From the NCBI RefSeq assembly GCF_024213665.1, contig NZ_JANAVP010000023.1:19728-83727 (forward strand): 64,000 nucleotides of DNA, given 5' to 3'. The notes beneath the pieces were generated by a model, which made no database searches, was not told the DNA's origin, and saw nothing but the letters and a program-made list of their open reading frames with translations. Below are positions 8,583 to 17,168 of this stretch, in pieces. Numbering within the stretch: the first letter of the stretch is position 1; each line of letters starts with the position of its first letter. The stretch comes from Streptomyces sp. A3M-1-3. Its GTDB lineage: Bacteria > Actinomycetota > Actinomycetes > Streptomycetales > Streptomycetaceae. Made by a program: the position numbers and the translations under genes.

Positions 8583-10797
8583 GCCGGCGCCTCCGGGCGT
8601 CAATGAGCATCTCCTGTACGTGCCGCAGCGGCTGACCGTCCGCGTCCGAGCCGTGCCGGTTCCAGCTGCCGTCCGGGCCGAGGTGCCAGGACGCCGTGGA
8701 GTCGGACATGCCGGTTTCCAGCATCCGGTCGAGTGCCGCGCGGTGGGCCGGGTCGGTGACCCGGACCAGTGCCTCGATCCGGCGGTCGAGGTTGCGGTGC
8801 ATCATGTCGGCGCTGCCGAACCAGACTTCGGGCTCGCCGCCGTTGCCGAAGGCGAAGACCCGGGAGTGCTCCAGGAAGCGGCCGAGGACGGACCGGACCC
8901 GGATGTTCTCCGAGAGCCCGGTGACGCCGGGGCGCACCGCGCAGATGCCGCGTACCCAGATGTCGACGGGGACGCCGGCCTGCGCGGCGCGGTAGAGCGA
9001 GTCGATGACGGCCTCGTCGACCATCGAGTTGACCTTGATCCGTACGTACGCGGGGCGGCCCGCGCGGTGGTGCTGGGCCTCCTTGTTGATCCGCGAGATC
9101 AGGCCGTCCCGGAGGGACTTGGGGGCGACCAGCAGCCGCCGGTAGGTCTCGCGGCGCGAGTAGCCGGAGAGCCGGTTGAAGAGGTCGGAGAGGTCCGCGC
9201 CGACCTGCGGGTCGGCGGTGAGCAGGCCGAGGTCCTCGTACAGCCGGGCCGTCTTGGGGTGGTAGTTGCCGGTGCCGACGTGCGAGTAGCGGCGGAGGGT
9301 GTCGCCCTCCTGGCGGACCACCAGGGACAGCTTGCAGTGCGTCTTCAGGCCGACGAGCCCGTACACGACGTGGCAGCCGGACTCCTCAAGCTTGCGCGCC
9401 CACTTGATGTTGGCCTGCTCGTCGAAGCGGGCCTTGATCTCGACGAGTACGAGGACCTGCTTGCCGGACTCCGCGGCGTCTATCAGGGCGTCCACGATGG
9501 GCGAGTCGCCGGAGGTCCGGTACAGCGTCTGCTTGATGGCCAGGACGTCCCGGTCGCTCGCGGCCTGCTCCAGGAAGGCCTGGACGGAGGTCGAGAAGGA
9601 GTCGTACGGGTGGTGCAGGAGCACGTCCCGTTCGCGCAGCGCGGCGAAGATGTCGGGCGCCGAGGCGGACTCGACCTCCGCCAGGTCGCGGTGGGTGCCG
9701 GCCACGAACTTCGGGTACTTCAGCTCGGGCCGGTCCAGCGAGGAGATGCCGAAGAGGCCGGTCAGGTCCAGCGGGCCGGGCAGCGGGTACACCTCGGCGG
9801 CGGAGACCTTCAACTCCTGGACGAGGAGGTCCAGTACACCGGGGTCGATGGACTCCTCGACCTCCAGGCGGACCGGCGGGCCGAAGCGGCGCCGCATGAG
9901 CTCCTTCTCCAGGGCCTGCAGGAGGTTCTCGGCGTCGTCCTCCTCGACCTCGAGGTCCTCGTTCCGCGTCACCCGGAACATGTGGGTCGCCAGCACCTCC
10001 ATGCCGGGGAACAGCTCCTCCAGGTGCGCCGCGATGACGTCCTCCAGCGGGACGTACCGCTGCGGCGAGGCCTCCAGGAAGCGGGACAGCAGCGGCGGCA
10101 CCTTGACCCGCGCGAAGTGGCGGTGGCCGCTGACCGGGTTCCGTACCACCACGGCCAGGTTCAGCGAGAGCCCCGAGATGTACGGGAAGGGGTGCGCGGG
10201 GTCCACGGCCAGCGGGGTGAGGACGGGGAAGATCTGCTGGCGGAAGAGCGTGAAGAGGCGCGCCTGCTCCTTCTCGGTCAGCTCCGGCCAGCGGATGAGG
10301 TGGACGCCCTCCTCGGCCAGTGCCGGGGCGATGTCCTGCTGGTAGCAGGCGGCGTGCCGGGCCATGAGCTCGCGGGACCGGTTCCAGATCAGTTCCAGCA
10401 CCTCGCGGGGCTGGAGGCCGGACGCGGAGCGGGTGGCGACACCGGTGGCGATACGGCGCTTGAGGCCGGCCACCCGGACCATGAAGAACTCGTCCAGGTT
10501 GCTGGCGAAGATCGCGAGGAAGTTCGCCCGCTCGAGGAGGGGGGTCGCCGGGTCCTCGGCGAGTTCGAGCACCCGCTCGTTGAACGCCAGCCAGCTGCGC
10601 TCCCGGTCCAGGAAGCGGCCCTGGGGGAGTTCCGCGCCATCGTTGTCGGCCTCTTCGTACCCGTCCAGGTCGGCGTCGAGGTCGGGCTCCAGGTCGGACA
10701 CGACCGCCGCGACGGTATGCGGGCGGTGCGCGGCTATGGAGCCGACGGACGGCTGGGCGTGCTGGATCGGGACCTCGGCGCTGGGCTGCTGGCTCAT
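8563..10797 (-). CDS. ppk: Polyphosphate kinase
   Basis: A 744-residue PPK1 that reversibly transfers the ATP gamma-phosphate to polyphosphate. The N-terminal extension is acidic (residues 1-60). The core begins at DRERSWLAFNERVLE. The two active-site histidines lie in SHVGTGNYHPKTA and in LEHSRVF. The ATG at 10797 begins MSQQPSAEV; a longer open frame upstream covers the PHO-box region and was rejected. A PHO-like box sits 54 bases upstream, so PhoP control is expected. It is followed by CHAD and Nudix genes with overlaps. Confidence 0.96.
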   Translation of the reverse strand: MSQQPSAEVPIQHAQPSVGSIAAHRPHTVAAVVSDLEPDLDADLDGYEEADNDGAELPQGRFLDRERSWLAFNERVLELAEDPATPLLERANFLAIFASNLDEFFMVRVAGLKRRIATGVATRSASGLQPREVLELIWNRSRELMARHAACYQQDIAPALAEEGVHLIRWPELTEKEQARLFTLFRQQIFPVLTPLAVDPAHPFPYISGLSLNLAVVVRNPVSGHRHFARVKVPPLLSRFLEASPQRYVPLEDVIAAHLEELFPGMEVLATHMFRVTRNEDLEVEEDDAENLLQALEKELMRRRFGPPVRLEVEESIDPGVLDLLVQELKVSAAEVYPLPGPLDLTGLFGISSLDRPELKYPKFVAGTHRDLAEVESASAPDIFAALRERDVLLHHPYDSFSTSVQAFLEQAASDRDVLAIKQTLYRTSGDSPIVDALIDAAESGKQVLVLVEIKARFDEQANIKWARKLEESGCHVVYGLVGLKTHCKLSLVVRQEGDTLRRYSHVGTGNYHPKTARLYEDLGLLTADPQVGADLSDLFNRLSGYSRRETYRRLLVAPKSLRDGLISRINKEAQHHRAGRPAYVRIKVNSMVDEAVIDSLYRAAQAGVPVDIWVRGICAVRPGVTGLSENIRVRSVLGRFLEHSRVFAFGNGGEPEVWFGSADMMHRNLDRRIEALVRVTDPAHRAALDRMLETGMSDSTASWHLGPDGSWNRHGSDADGQPLRHVQEMLIDARRRRRGSATP

Positions 10798-10850
10798 ATG
10801 TCCATTGTTCCGCGCGCGGGGCGGTACAGGCGCGTCGGAGGCGGCCGGGG

Positions 10851-10883
10851 TGAGGTGAAAGCTCCCGTTGGGTGGGGTGACAG
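10851..10883 (-). promoter_or_regulatory. PHO-like box upstream of ppk
   Basis: On the minus strand three 11-mers read CTGTCACCCCA, CCCAACGGGAG and CTTTCACCTCA. The outer two resemble the PhoP repeat unit and are spaced exactly 22 bases apart. The match is weaker than for pstS. PhoP control of ppk is established in S. lividans. Confidence 0.7.
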
Positions 10884-10996
10884 CGGGCTGCATCCACCGA
10901 GGTTCGCAAGCGCGTCTGAATGGCCGGTAACGGCGACATGACATGCAGGAAGCGTTGCCCCGTCTCCCCGAGGGCCTGATCCGGCGGATCGGGACG

Positions 10997-11923
10997 TCAG
11001 GATTCGGTGCGGTACATCAGGTCCGTCTCGTGGGTGGCGAAGCCGAGGCGTTCGTACACCGTCAGCGCGGCCGTGTTGTCCGCGTCGACGTACAGCATCG
11101 CGGCCGGCAGGCCCTGCGCCGCCAGGTGGCGCAGGCCGACCGAGGTGAGGGCCTTGCCGAGGCCGCCGCCCTGCGCGCCGGGGCGGACCCCGAGGACGTA
11201 GACCTCGCCGAGCTGCTCCGCGGCGTGGATCTTCGTCCAGTGGAAGCCGACGATCTCGCCCCCGCGCTCGGCGAGGAAGAAGCCCTTCGGGTCGAACCAG
11301 GGCTCCGCCTTGCGGTCGTCGAGGTCGCGCTGGGTGAGCGAGCCCTGCTCGGGGTGGTGCGCGAACGCGGCGGCGTTCACGGCGAGCCAGGCCGCGTCGT
11401 CCTCGCCCGGCACGAAGGTACGGATGGTGACGCCGGGCGGCAGCACCGGCTCCGGGATCGGCCCGCCGTCGTTCAACGGGCGGCGCAGCTGGCGCAGTTC
11501 GCGGAAGAGGGTGAGGCCGAGGACCTGGGAGAGGTGCCGGGCGGCCGACTTGCCGCCGTGCGCCCAGACCCGCAGCCGCTTGCCGGAGGCGGCGAGCAGC
11601 GCGGCGCCGAGCGCCCGGCCGTGGCCGCGGCCGCGGGAGGAGGGGTGGACGACGAGCTCGGCGGCCGGGGCCTCGACCGGGTCGGTGTCCTCCAGCTGCG
11701 CGTACCCGGCGAGCCGGCCGTGCTCCGTGAGCAGGAGGTGCCGTACGCCTTCCCGCCTGCCGCCGCGGAGCTGGAGCCTGCCCTGCTCGGAGACGGCCTG
11801 CATGCCGTCGCTGCGGGCGGCCTCGGCCAGCAGGTCCAGGACCGCCTGTGCCTGTTCGGCGGTGAGCTCGTCGAGGGTCTGGATCTGCCGGCCGGGCTCC
11901 AGAGCTGCTGCTGCGTCAGTCAT
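10997..11923 (-). CDS. mshD: Mycothiol acetyltransferase MshD
   Basis: A 308-residue double-GNAT protein that acetylates Cys-GlcN-Ins in the last step of mycothiol synthesis. The N-terminal GNAT half has a degenerate acetyl-CoA motif (SSRGRGHGRALG). The C-terminal half has the functional one (PGAQGGGLGKAL, near residue 230), followed by YVDADNTAALTVYERLGF. The ATG at 11923 gives the family length. It lies upstream of ppk in the same orientation. The other glycosyl-step enzyme mshA is at 53.3 kb. Confidence 0.95.
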   Translation of the reverse strand: MTDAAAALEPGRQIQTLDELTAEQAQAVLDLLAEAARSDGMQAVSEQGRLQLRGGRREGVRHLLLTEHGRLAGYAQLEDTDPVEAPAAELVVHPSSRGRGHGRALGAALLAASGKRLRVWAHGGKSAARHLSQVLGLTLFRELRQLRRPLNDGGPIPEPVLPPGVTIRTFVPGEDDAAWLAVNAAAFAHHPEQGSLTQRDLDDRKAEPWFDPKGFFLAERGGEIVGFHWTKIHAAEQLGEVYVLGVRPGAQGGGLGKALTSVGLRHLAAQGLPAAMLYVDADNTAALTVYERLGFATHETDLMYRTES

Positions 11924-12084
11924 GAGTACGAGCCTACGGCGAGAGAGCCCCGGCCCCCGCGCCCGGCGTCACACCTTTCCCGCAACCTCCTCGTAACCCT
12001 TGACCCCCTGTCGCGCTACGCGCGTTGACCATAGGCTGCGCAACGCAATTCCATAGTTGTCTCGCTGTCCGCAAAGGGGAACTG

Positions 12085-13908
12085 ATGTCAGCGACACCAC
12101 AACGGCCCGGCAGAATGCGCCGGTTGACCTTCGGCGCAGTGGCGGTCGCAGCCACGGCCGGCGCCCTGGCCGCCGCCGCTCTTCCGGCGGGGGCCGACAG
12201 TGGTGACCGCCACGGCGGGGGATACCACCACAAGCCGTCGCGGACCGTCGATGTGCAGCTGCTGTCGTTCAACGACCTGCACGGCAACCTGGAGCCGCCG
12301 GCCGGCTCGGCCGGCACGGTCACCGAGAAGCAGGCCGACGGCACGACCAAGGTGATACCGGCCGGTGGCGTCGAGTACCTGGCGACCTCGCTGCGCAAGG
12401 CGCGCGTGGACCACCCGTACTCCGTCACCGCGGCCGGCGGCGACATGGTCGGCGCGAGCCCGCTGCTCTCGGGGCTCTTCCACGACGAGCCGACCATCGA
12501 GGCGCTCAACAAGCTGAAGCTCGACGTGTCGGCCGTGGGCAACCACGAGTTCGACGAGGGCGCGGTCGAGCTGGCCCGCCTGCAGAACGGCGGCTGCCAC
12601 CCGGTCGAGGGCTGTTACGAGCAGGGCAAGGAGTTCGAGGGGGCCGACTTCCCCTACCTCGCCGCGAATGTGACGAAGGAGAAGACCGGCCGGCCCGTCC
12701 TCGCGCCGTACACGGTCTGGAAGAAGAACGGCGTCAAGATCGGCTTCATCGGAGTGACGCTCGAGGGCACTCCGGACATCGTCACGGCCAATGGCGTCAA
12801 GGGCCTGAAGTTCCACGACGAGATCGAGACGGTCAACAAGTACGCCAAGAAGCTCGACCGCATGGGCGTCAAGTCGATCGTCGCGCTGATCCACGAGGGC
12901 GGCTCGCCCGCGTCGACGGCGTACAACTACGACTGCGACTCGCCGGGTGCGGGCGACGGCATCTCCGGTCCGATCGTGGACATCGCCAAGGGCATCACGC
13001 CGAAGGTGGACGCGCTGGTCACCGGCCACACCCACCAGGCCTACGTGTGCACGGTCCCGGACCCGTCCGGCCGGCCGCGCATGGTCACGTCGGCGTCGTC
13101 GTACGGCAAGCTCTACACGGACACCACGCTCACCTACGACCGCCGCACCAAGGACATCGTCCGTACGTCCGTGAAGTCGGCGAACCACGTGGTCACCCGC
13201 GACCAGGAGAAGGCCGCGGACATGACCTCGCTCATCGAGCGCTGGAACAAGCTGGCCGCGCCGATCGCCGGCAGGCCGCAGGGCTTCATCTCGGCCGACA
13301 TCAACGGGCGCGGCTCGACGGCCCCGGAGAAGCCGCTGGGCGACCTGATCGCGGACGCGCAGCTGGAGGGCCTGGCACCGGCGGACAAGGGCGGGGCGCA
13401 GCTCGCTCTGATGAACCCGGGGGGCATCCGCTCGGACCTCGTCTACAAGGCGAGCGGCAGCGAGGGCGACGGGGTGGTGACGTACGGCGAGGCGTTCACC
13501 GTGCAGCCGTTCACCAACATGATGAACGTCGTGGACCTGACCGGCGCGCAGCTGATCACCACGCTTCAGCAGCAGGTCAGCGGCTCGAACGAGGCCTCGC
13601 CGAAGATCCTTCAGGTCTCGAAGGGCTTTACGTACACGCTGGACCTCACCAAGACGGGCGCGGCCCGGATCGTGGACGGCTCGGTGAAGCTGAACGGCGC
13701 CGCGATCGACCCGGCCAAGACCTACCGCGTCGCGGTGAACGAGTTCCTGGCGGGCGGCGGTGACGGCTTCACCGTCCTGAAGGAGCACAAGAACAAGCTG
13801 GTCGGCGCGTCCGACCTGGAGCTCTTCAACGCCTACCTGGCGGCTCACTCGACGGCGTCCGCGCCGATCGCGCCGCCGGCGGCGGACCGGATCACCGTCG
13901 TGAAGTAG
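12085..13908 (+). CDS. Secreted 5'-nucleotidase / 2',3'-cyclic phosphodiesterase family protein
   Basis: A 607-residue exported calcineurin-like phosphoesterase of the UshA/5'-nucleotidase family. It releases phosphate from extracellular nucleotides. A basic start (MSATPQRPGRMRRL), hydrophobic core and Ala-rich cleavage region make up a signal peptide ending near residue 38. Metal-site motifs are NDLHGN, GGDMVGAS, GNHEFDE and GHTHQAY. The C-terminal nucleotide-specificity domain includes NPGGIRSDL and GEAFTVQPF. The start is the ATG at 12085 behind AAGGGGA. The phosphate-gene neighbourhood suggests phosphate scavenging, though I see no clear PHO box directly upstream. Confidence 0.9.
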   Translation: MSATPQRPGRMRRLTFGAVAVAATAGALAAAALPAGADSGDRHGGGYHHKPSRTVDVQLLSFNDLHGNLEPPAGSAGTVTEKQADGTTKVIPAGGVEYLATSLRKARVDHPYSVTAAGGDMVGASPLLSGLFHDEPTIEALNKLKLDVSAVGNHEFDEGAVELARLQNGGCHPVEGCYEQGKEFEGADFPYLAANVTKEKTGRPVLAPYTVWKKNGVKIGFIGVTLEGTPDIVTANGVKGLKFHDEIETVNKYAKKLDRMGVKSIVALIHEGGSPASTAYNYDCDSPGAGDGISGPIVDIAKGITPKVDALVTGHTHQAYVCTVPDPSGRPRMVTSASSYGKLYTDTTLTYDRRTKDIVRTSVKSANHVVTRDQEKAADMTSLIERWNKLAAPIAGRPQGFISADINGRGSTAPEKPLGDLIADAQLEGLAPADKGGAQLALMNPGGIRSDLVYKASGSEGDGVVTYGEAFTVQPFTNMMNVVDLTGAQLITTLQQQVSGSNEASPKILQVSKGFTYTLDLTKTGAARIVDGSVKLNGAAIDPAKTYRVAVNEFLAGGGDGFTVLKEHKNKLVGASDLELFNAYLAAHSTASAPIAPPAADRITVVK

Positions 13909-13923
13909 GCACGTCGTACGGCG

Positions 13924-13956
13924 GCGGGGCGGCAGGCACGATGCCTGCCGCCCCGC
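13924..13956. terminator. Terminator after the 5'-nucleotidase gene
   Basis: A perfect 15-bp stem (13924-13938 with 13942-13956), a 3-base loop, and a following TTTC tract lie 15 bases after the stop codon. Confidence 0.9.
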
Positions 13957-14045
13957 TTTCGTGCGCATCCAGCGGGATCCGCCACGGTGACTTGCGTTTC
14001 TTTCGAATTCTGCCATGCTGGGAGTCATCCATCAGGGAGGACGCC

Positions 14046-14492
14046 ATGCGCAGCACAGTCGAGGACACGACGCTCCTGCCCCAGCACCGGGCTGAGATCG
14101 CGGAGTTGCGTGCGTTCCTGGACAAGGCGCCCCAGGTGTCCGAGCCTGCCGTCCTGCGCGGCCCTGATGGCACTGCGAGAGCGCTGCCGGCAGAGGTGTA
14201 CGAGGCACTGCTCGTCGTCGTCCGGGCGCTGTCCGAGGGCAAGGCCGTCACCGTTGCCCCGGTTCACACCACGCTGACGACGCAAGAGGCGGCGGATCTG
14301 CTGGGAGTCAGTCGCCCGACCTTCGTCAAGATCCTCGACCAGGGCGGGATCCCGTTTTCCCGGCCCGGTCGCCATCGCCGTGTCAGGCTCGCTGATGTCC
14401 TGGAGTACCAGAAGCTACGCCGCACCAAGCGGCGTAGCGGCCTGGACGAACTCGTAGATCTGACCGAGGAGTCCGGCCTCTACGGCAACTGA
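14046..14492 (+). CDS. Antitoxin with excisionase-type helix-turn-helix
   Basis: A 148-residue protein. Residues 1-75 form a helical region (LLPQHRAEIAELRAFL). Residues 78-125 form an excisionase/MerR-like HTH (TTQEAADLLGVSRPTFVKIL, then GRHRRVRLADVLEYQ). The C-terminus (LDELVDLTEESGLYGN) is the toxin-binding type tail seen in antitoxins paired with PIN toxins. The ATG at 14046 has GGAGG ten bases upstream. It should bind its own promoter. Its partner toxin immediately downstream is truncated. Confidence 0.8.
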   Translation: MRSTVEDTTLLPQHRAEIAELRAFLDKAPQVSEPAVLRGPDGTARALPAEVYEALLVVVRALSEGKAVTVAPVHTTLTTQEAADLLGVSRPTFVKILDQGGIPFSRPGRHRRVRLADVLEYQKLRRTKRRSGLDELVDLTEESGLYGN

Positions 14493-14500
14493 ATACCCGG

Positions 14501-14902
14501 ATGGTTGACGAGGCCGCCGCGAAGCGGCTGGTCGACGTGATGGCAGCGGCGTTCCCCGACAGCGCGGTGACTGGCTATGACGCGCTGGTCCCCGACATGC
14601 GGAATGACCACAAGGATCGCCATGTGCTGGCCGCGGCGGTGAGGGGAGAGGCTCACGCCGTTGTCACGCTCAACGTGCGCGACTTCCCGGACGAGGCCAC
14701 CGGTCCGTACGAGGTCGAAGTGCTGTGCCCCGACGACTTCCTGCTCGATCTCCTCGACCTCGCCCCCGCGGAGGTGCTGGCCGTGCTTCGTCGGCAGGCC
14801 GCAGGCTACCGGCGGGAGCCTCGTGATCTGCACGGCCTGCTCGACCGCGGCGCCTCCGGAGGCGCCGCCCAGTTCGCGGCTGAGGTGAGGCGCCGCCTCT
14901 GA
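14501..14902 (+). pseudogene. PIN-domain toxin, N-terminally truncated
   Basis: A 133-residue open frame matching the C-terminal two thirds of the PIN toxins normally paired with this antitoxin (DALVPDMRNDHKDRHVLAAAV, then TLNVRDFP). Family members usually begin about 50 residues earlier with a segment carrying the first catalytic Asp (of the V-L-D-A-N/C-V-L-Y-P type). Here only 8 bases separate the antitoxin stop from the first usable ATG, so that segment has no room to be encoded. Two of the acidic active-site residues are therefore missing and ribonuclease activity is unlikely. It could still bind the antitoxin. Confidence 0.7.
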
Positions 14903-14908
14903 CGCCGG

Positions 14909-16390
14909 TCAGTGCGGCTCCGGCGCGGGCGGTCGCGTCGGCGCTCCCGGCAAGGTGATCACCGCCCGCGTGCCGCCGCCGTTCGCCGGGCGCAGCGCGA
15001 CCGCGCCGCCGGCCTGCTGGACCGTACGGGCCACGATGGACAGGCCGAGCCCCGAGCCGGGCAGGGCGCGGGCGGACGGCGAGCGCCAGAACCGCTCGAA
15101 GACGTGCGGCAGCTCCTCGGCCGGGATGCCGGGGCCGTGGTCGCGTACGGACAGCTCGCCACGGCGCAGGGCGACCTCGACCGTGCCGCCGGGCGGGCTG
15201 AACTTCACCGCGTTGTCGAGGACGTTGACGACGGCGCGTTCGAGGGCGGCCGGCTCGGCCCGTACGTACCAGGGCCGCAGGTCCGCCGTGATCGTCAGCT
15301 CCGGCCCGCGCAGCCGGGCCCGCTCCAGCGCGGCCTGCGCGATGTCGTGCAGCGCGACGACCTGGAGGGGACCGGGGCCGGCGGCGTCCGGGCGGGCCAG
15401 CTCCTGGAGGTCGCCGATCAGCGAGGCCAGCTCGGTCATCTGCGCCGTGACGGACGCCATGAGCGCCCGGCGGTCCTCGGGCGGGAGGGCCCGGCCGGTC
15501 TCCTCGCTGCGCGCGAGCAGCTCGATGTTCGTACGCAGAGACGTCAGCGGGGTGCGCAGCTCGTGCCCGGCGTCCGCGATCAGCTGCGCCTGGCGGTCGC
15601 GGGAGGAGGCGAGGGCGGCGGTCATGGAGTTGAAGGACCGGGAGAGGCGGGCGATCTCGTCCTCGCCCTCGACGGGAATCCGGACGGTCAGGTCCTCGGT
15701 CCGGGCCACATGCTCGACGGCCCCGGTCAGCTCGTCGACGGGCCTGAGCCCGGTCCGGGCGACCCAGAGGCCGGTGACCCCGGCTCCGCCGACTCCGAGT
15801 CCCGAGACGACGAGCAGCAGCAGCGCGAGGTCGTTGAGTGTGTTCTGAGTCTCCCTGAGGGAGAACGCGATCATGACGGCGGTGTCCTCGTACACCGCGG
15901 ACCCGGGCACGGCTGTCGCGGCGACCGTCAGCACCCGCACGGCGTTGCCGTCGCGGTCCGTGCCGTTGCGGAACGCCGCGACGGACGGGTCGCCGTCGGC
16001 CGCCACTTCCCGGTCGCCGTCCTCGACCTGGATGACGGGGCCGGCGGAGTCCACGAAGACACAGGCCTTCCCGCTCGCCTGCACGAGCTGGAAGTAGTAG
16101 ACGGTCCGCGGTGGGCCGAACTCGGGCTTGGGCGCCGGGGCCTGGCTGCAGTCCGTCAGGGTCGGGCGGATCTGGCTGAGCTGATGAAGCGGACGGTTCT
16201 GGCCGGCGAGTTCCGCATCGATCTCGCCGTACAGCTTCCCTCGGACGATGAGCCAGCAGACGACCGAGACGACGGCCACCGCCACCGCCACGGCCGTCGC
16301 CACCAGCAGCGCCAGCCGGGAGCGGATCGGCAGTGCGCGGAAGCGGCGGAGGGGGCGGAGGGGGCGGAGAGGGCCGAGGGGGCCTCTCAC
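14909..16390 (-). CDS. MprB-like sensor histidine kinase
   Basis: A 493-residue membrane sensor kinase. It has a short Arg/Pro-rich N-terminus, one membrane helix near residues 25-48, an extracytoplasmic sensor of about 120 residues, and a second helix near 170-195. A HAMP domain, DHp box (DAGHELRTPLTSLR) and HATPase with GSGLGLSIV follow. The GTG at 16390 overlaps the TGA of the response regulator (GTGA), so the two are translationally coupled. The companion protease gene upstream recalls the mycobacterial mprA-mprB-pepD envelope-stress module. Confidence 0.9.
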   Translation of the reverse strand: MRGPLGPLRPLRPLRRFRALPIRSRLALLVATAVAVAVAVVSVVCWLIVRGKLYGEIDAELAGQNRPLHQLSQIRPTLTDCSQAPAPKPEFGPPRTVYYFQLVQASGKACVFVDSAGPVIQVEDGDREVAADGDPSVAAFRNGTDRDGNAVRVLTVAATAVPGSAVYEDTAVMIAFSLRETQNTLNDLALLLLVVSGLGVGGAGVTGLWVARTGLRPVDELTGAVEHVARTEDLTVRIPVEGEDEIARLSRSFNSMTAALASSRDRQAQLIADAGHELRTPLTSLRTNIELLARSEETGRALPPEDRRALMASVTAQMTELASLIGDLQELARPDAAGPGPLQVVALHDIAQAALERARLRGPELTITADLRPWYVRAEPAALERAVVNVLDNAVKFSPPGGTVEVALRRGELSVRDHGPGIPAEELPHVFERFWRSPSARALPGSGLGLSIVARTVQQAGGAVALRPANGGGTRAVITLPGAPTRPPAPEPH

Positions 16391-17100
16391 TCGGCGCCGC
16401 CCGCTCGCAGGGCGTACCCGACGCCCCGCACCGTGTGCACGAGGCGCGGCTCGCCGCCCGCCTCCGTCTTGCGGCGCAGATACATCACGTACACGTCCAG
16501 CGAGTTCGAGCTCGGCTCGAAGTCGAAGCCCCACACCGCCTTCAGGATCTGCTCGCGCGTGAGCACCTGCCGCGGATGCGCCAGGAACATCTCCAGCAGC
16601 GTGAACTCGGTCCGGGTCAGCTCCACCGGCCGCCCGCCCCGGGTGACCTCGCGGGTCGCCAGGTCCATGCGCAGGTCGGCGAAGGTCAGTACGTCGGACG
16701 GCGGCCCGCCGGCCACCGACCCCGCGTACGAGCTGCGCCGCAGCAGGGCCCGGATCCGGGCGAACAGCTCGTCCAGCTCGAACGGCTTCACCAGGTAGTC
16801 GTCCGCGCCCGCGTCCAGACCGGTGACCCGGTCACCGACCGTGTCGCGCGCGGTGAGCATCAGTACCGGCGTGGTGGACCCGGCGGCGCGCAGCCGGCGG
16901 GCCGCGGTCAGGCCGTCCATCCGGGGCATCTGGATGTCCAGGACGATCAGGTCCGGCTGGTACGCGGCGGCCTTCTCCAGCGCATCCAGACCGTCGGCGG
17001 CGACCTCGGTCCCGTACCCCTCGAAGGCGAGACTGCGCTGCAGGGCCTCCCGCACGGCGGGCTCGTCGTCGACGATCAGGATGCGCTCGGCGGAGCTCAT
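16387..17100 (-). CDS. MprA-like OmpR-family response regulator
   Basis: A 237-residue regulator. The receiver domain (residues 5-120) has the acidic pair DDE, phospho-acceptor Asp in LIVLDIQMP and Lys in VKPF. The winged-helix output domain contains LTRTEFTLLEMFLAHPRQVLTR and ends HTVRGVGYALR. It resembles mycobacterial MprA closely in the output domain. It is co-transcribed with the kinase gene (4-base overlap) and lies 68 bases downstream of the HtrA-type protease gene. Confidence 0.92.
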   Translation of the reverse strand: MSSAERILIVDDEPAVREALQRSLAFEGYGTEVAADGLDALEKAAAYQPDLIVLDIQMPRMDGLTAARRLRAAGSTTPVLMLTARDTVGDRVTGLDAGADDYLVKPFELDELFARIRALLRRSSYAGSVAGGPPSDVLTFADLRMDLATREVTRGGRPVELTRTEFTLLEMFLAHPRQVLTREQILKAVWGFDFEPSSNSLDVYVMYLRRKTEAGGEPRLVHTVRGVGYALRAGGAE

Positions 17101-17168
17101 GGGGGTCTTCCTCGGATTCGTCGCGAGTCGGTGCTTACGTGTTCTCAGCCTCGCACGAGGCCGGTAAA

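Noticed and set aside
8620..10941. Open frame of 773 codons antisense to ppk
   Set aside because: ppk is a clear family member on the other strand; the antisense frame is Gly/Arg/Val/Asp-biased as expected for a shadow.
12088..14028. Open frame of 646 codons antisense to the 5'-nucleotidase gene
   Set aside because: The plus-strand gene has a signal peptide and all phosphoesterase motifs; the antisense frame has none.
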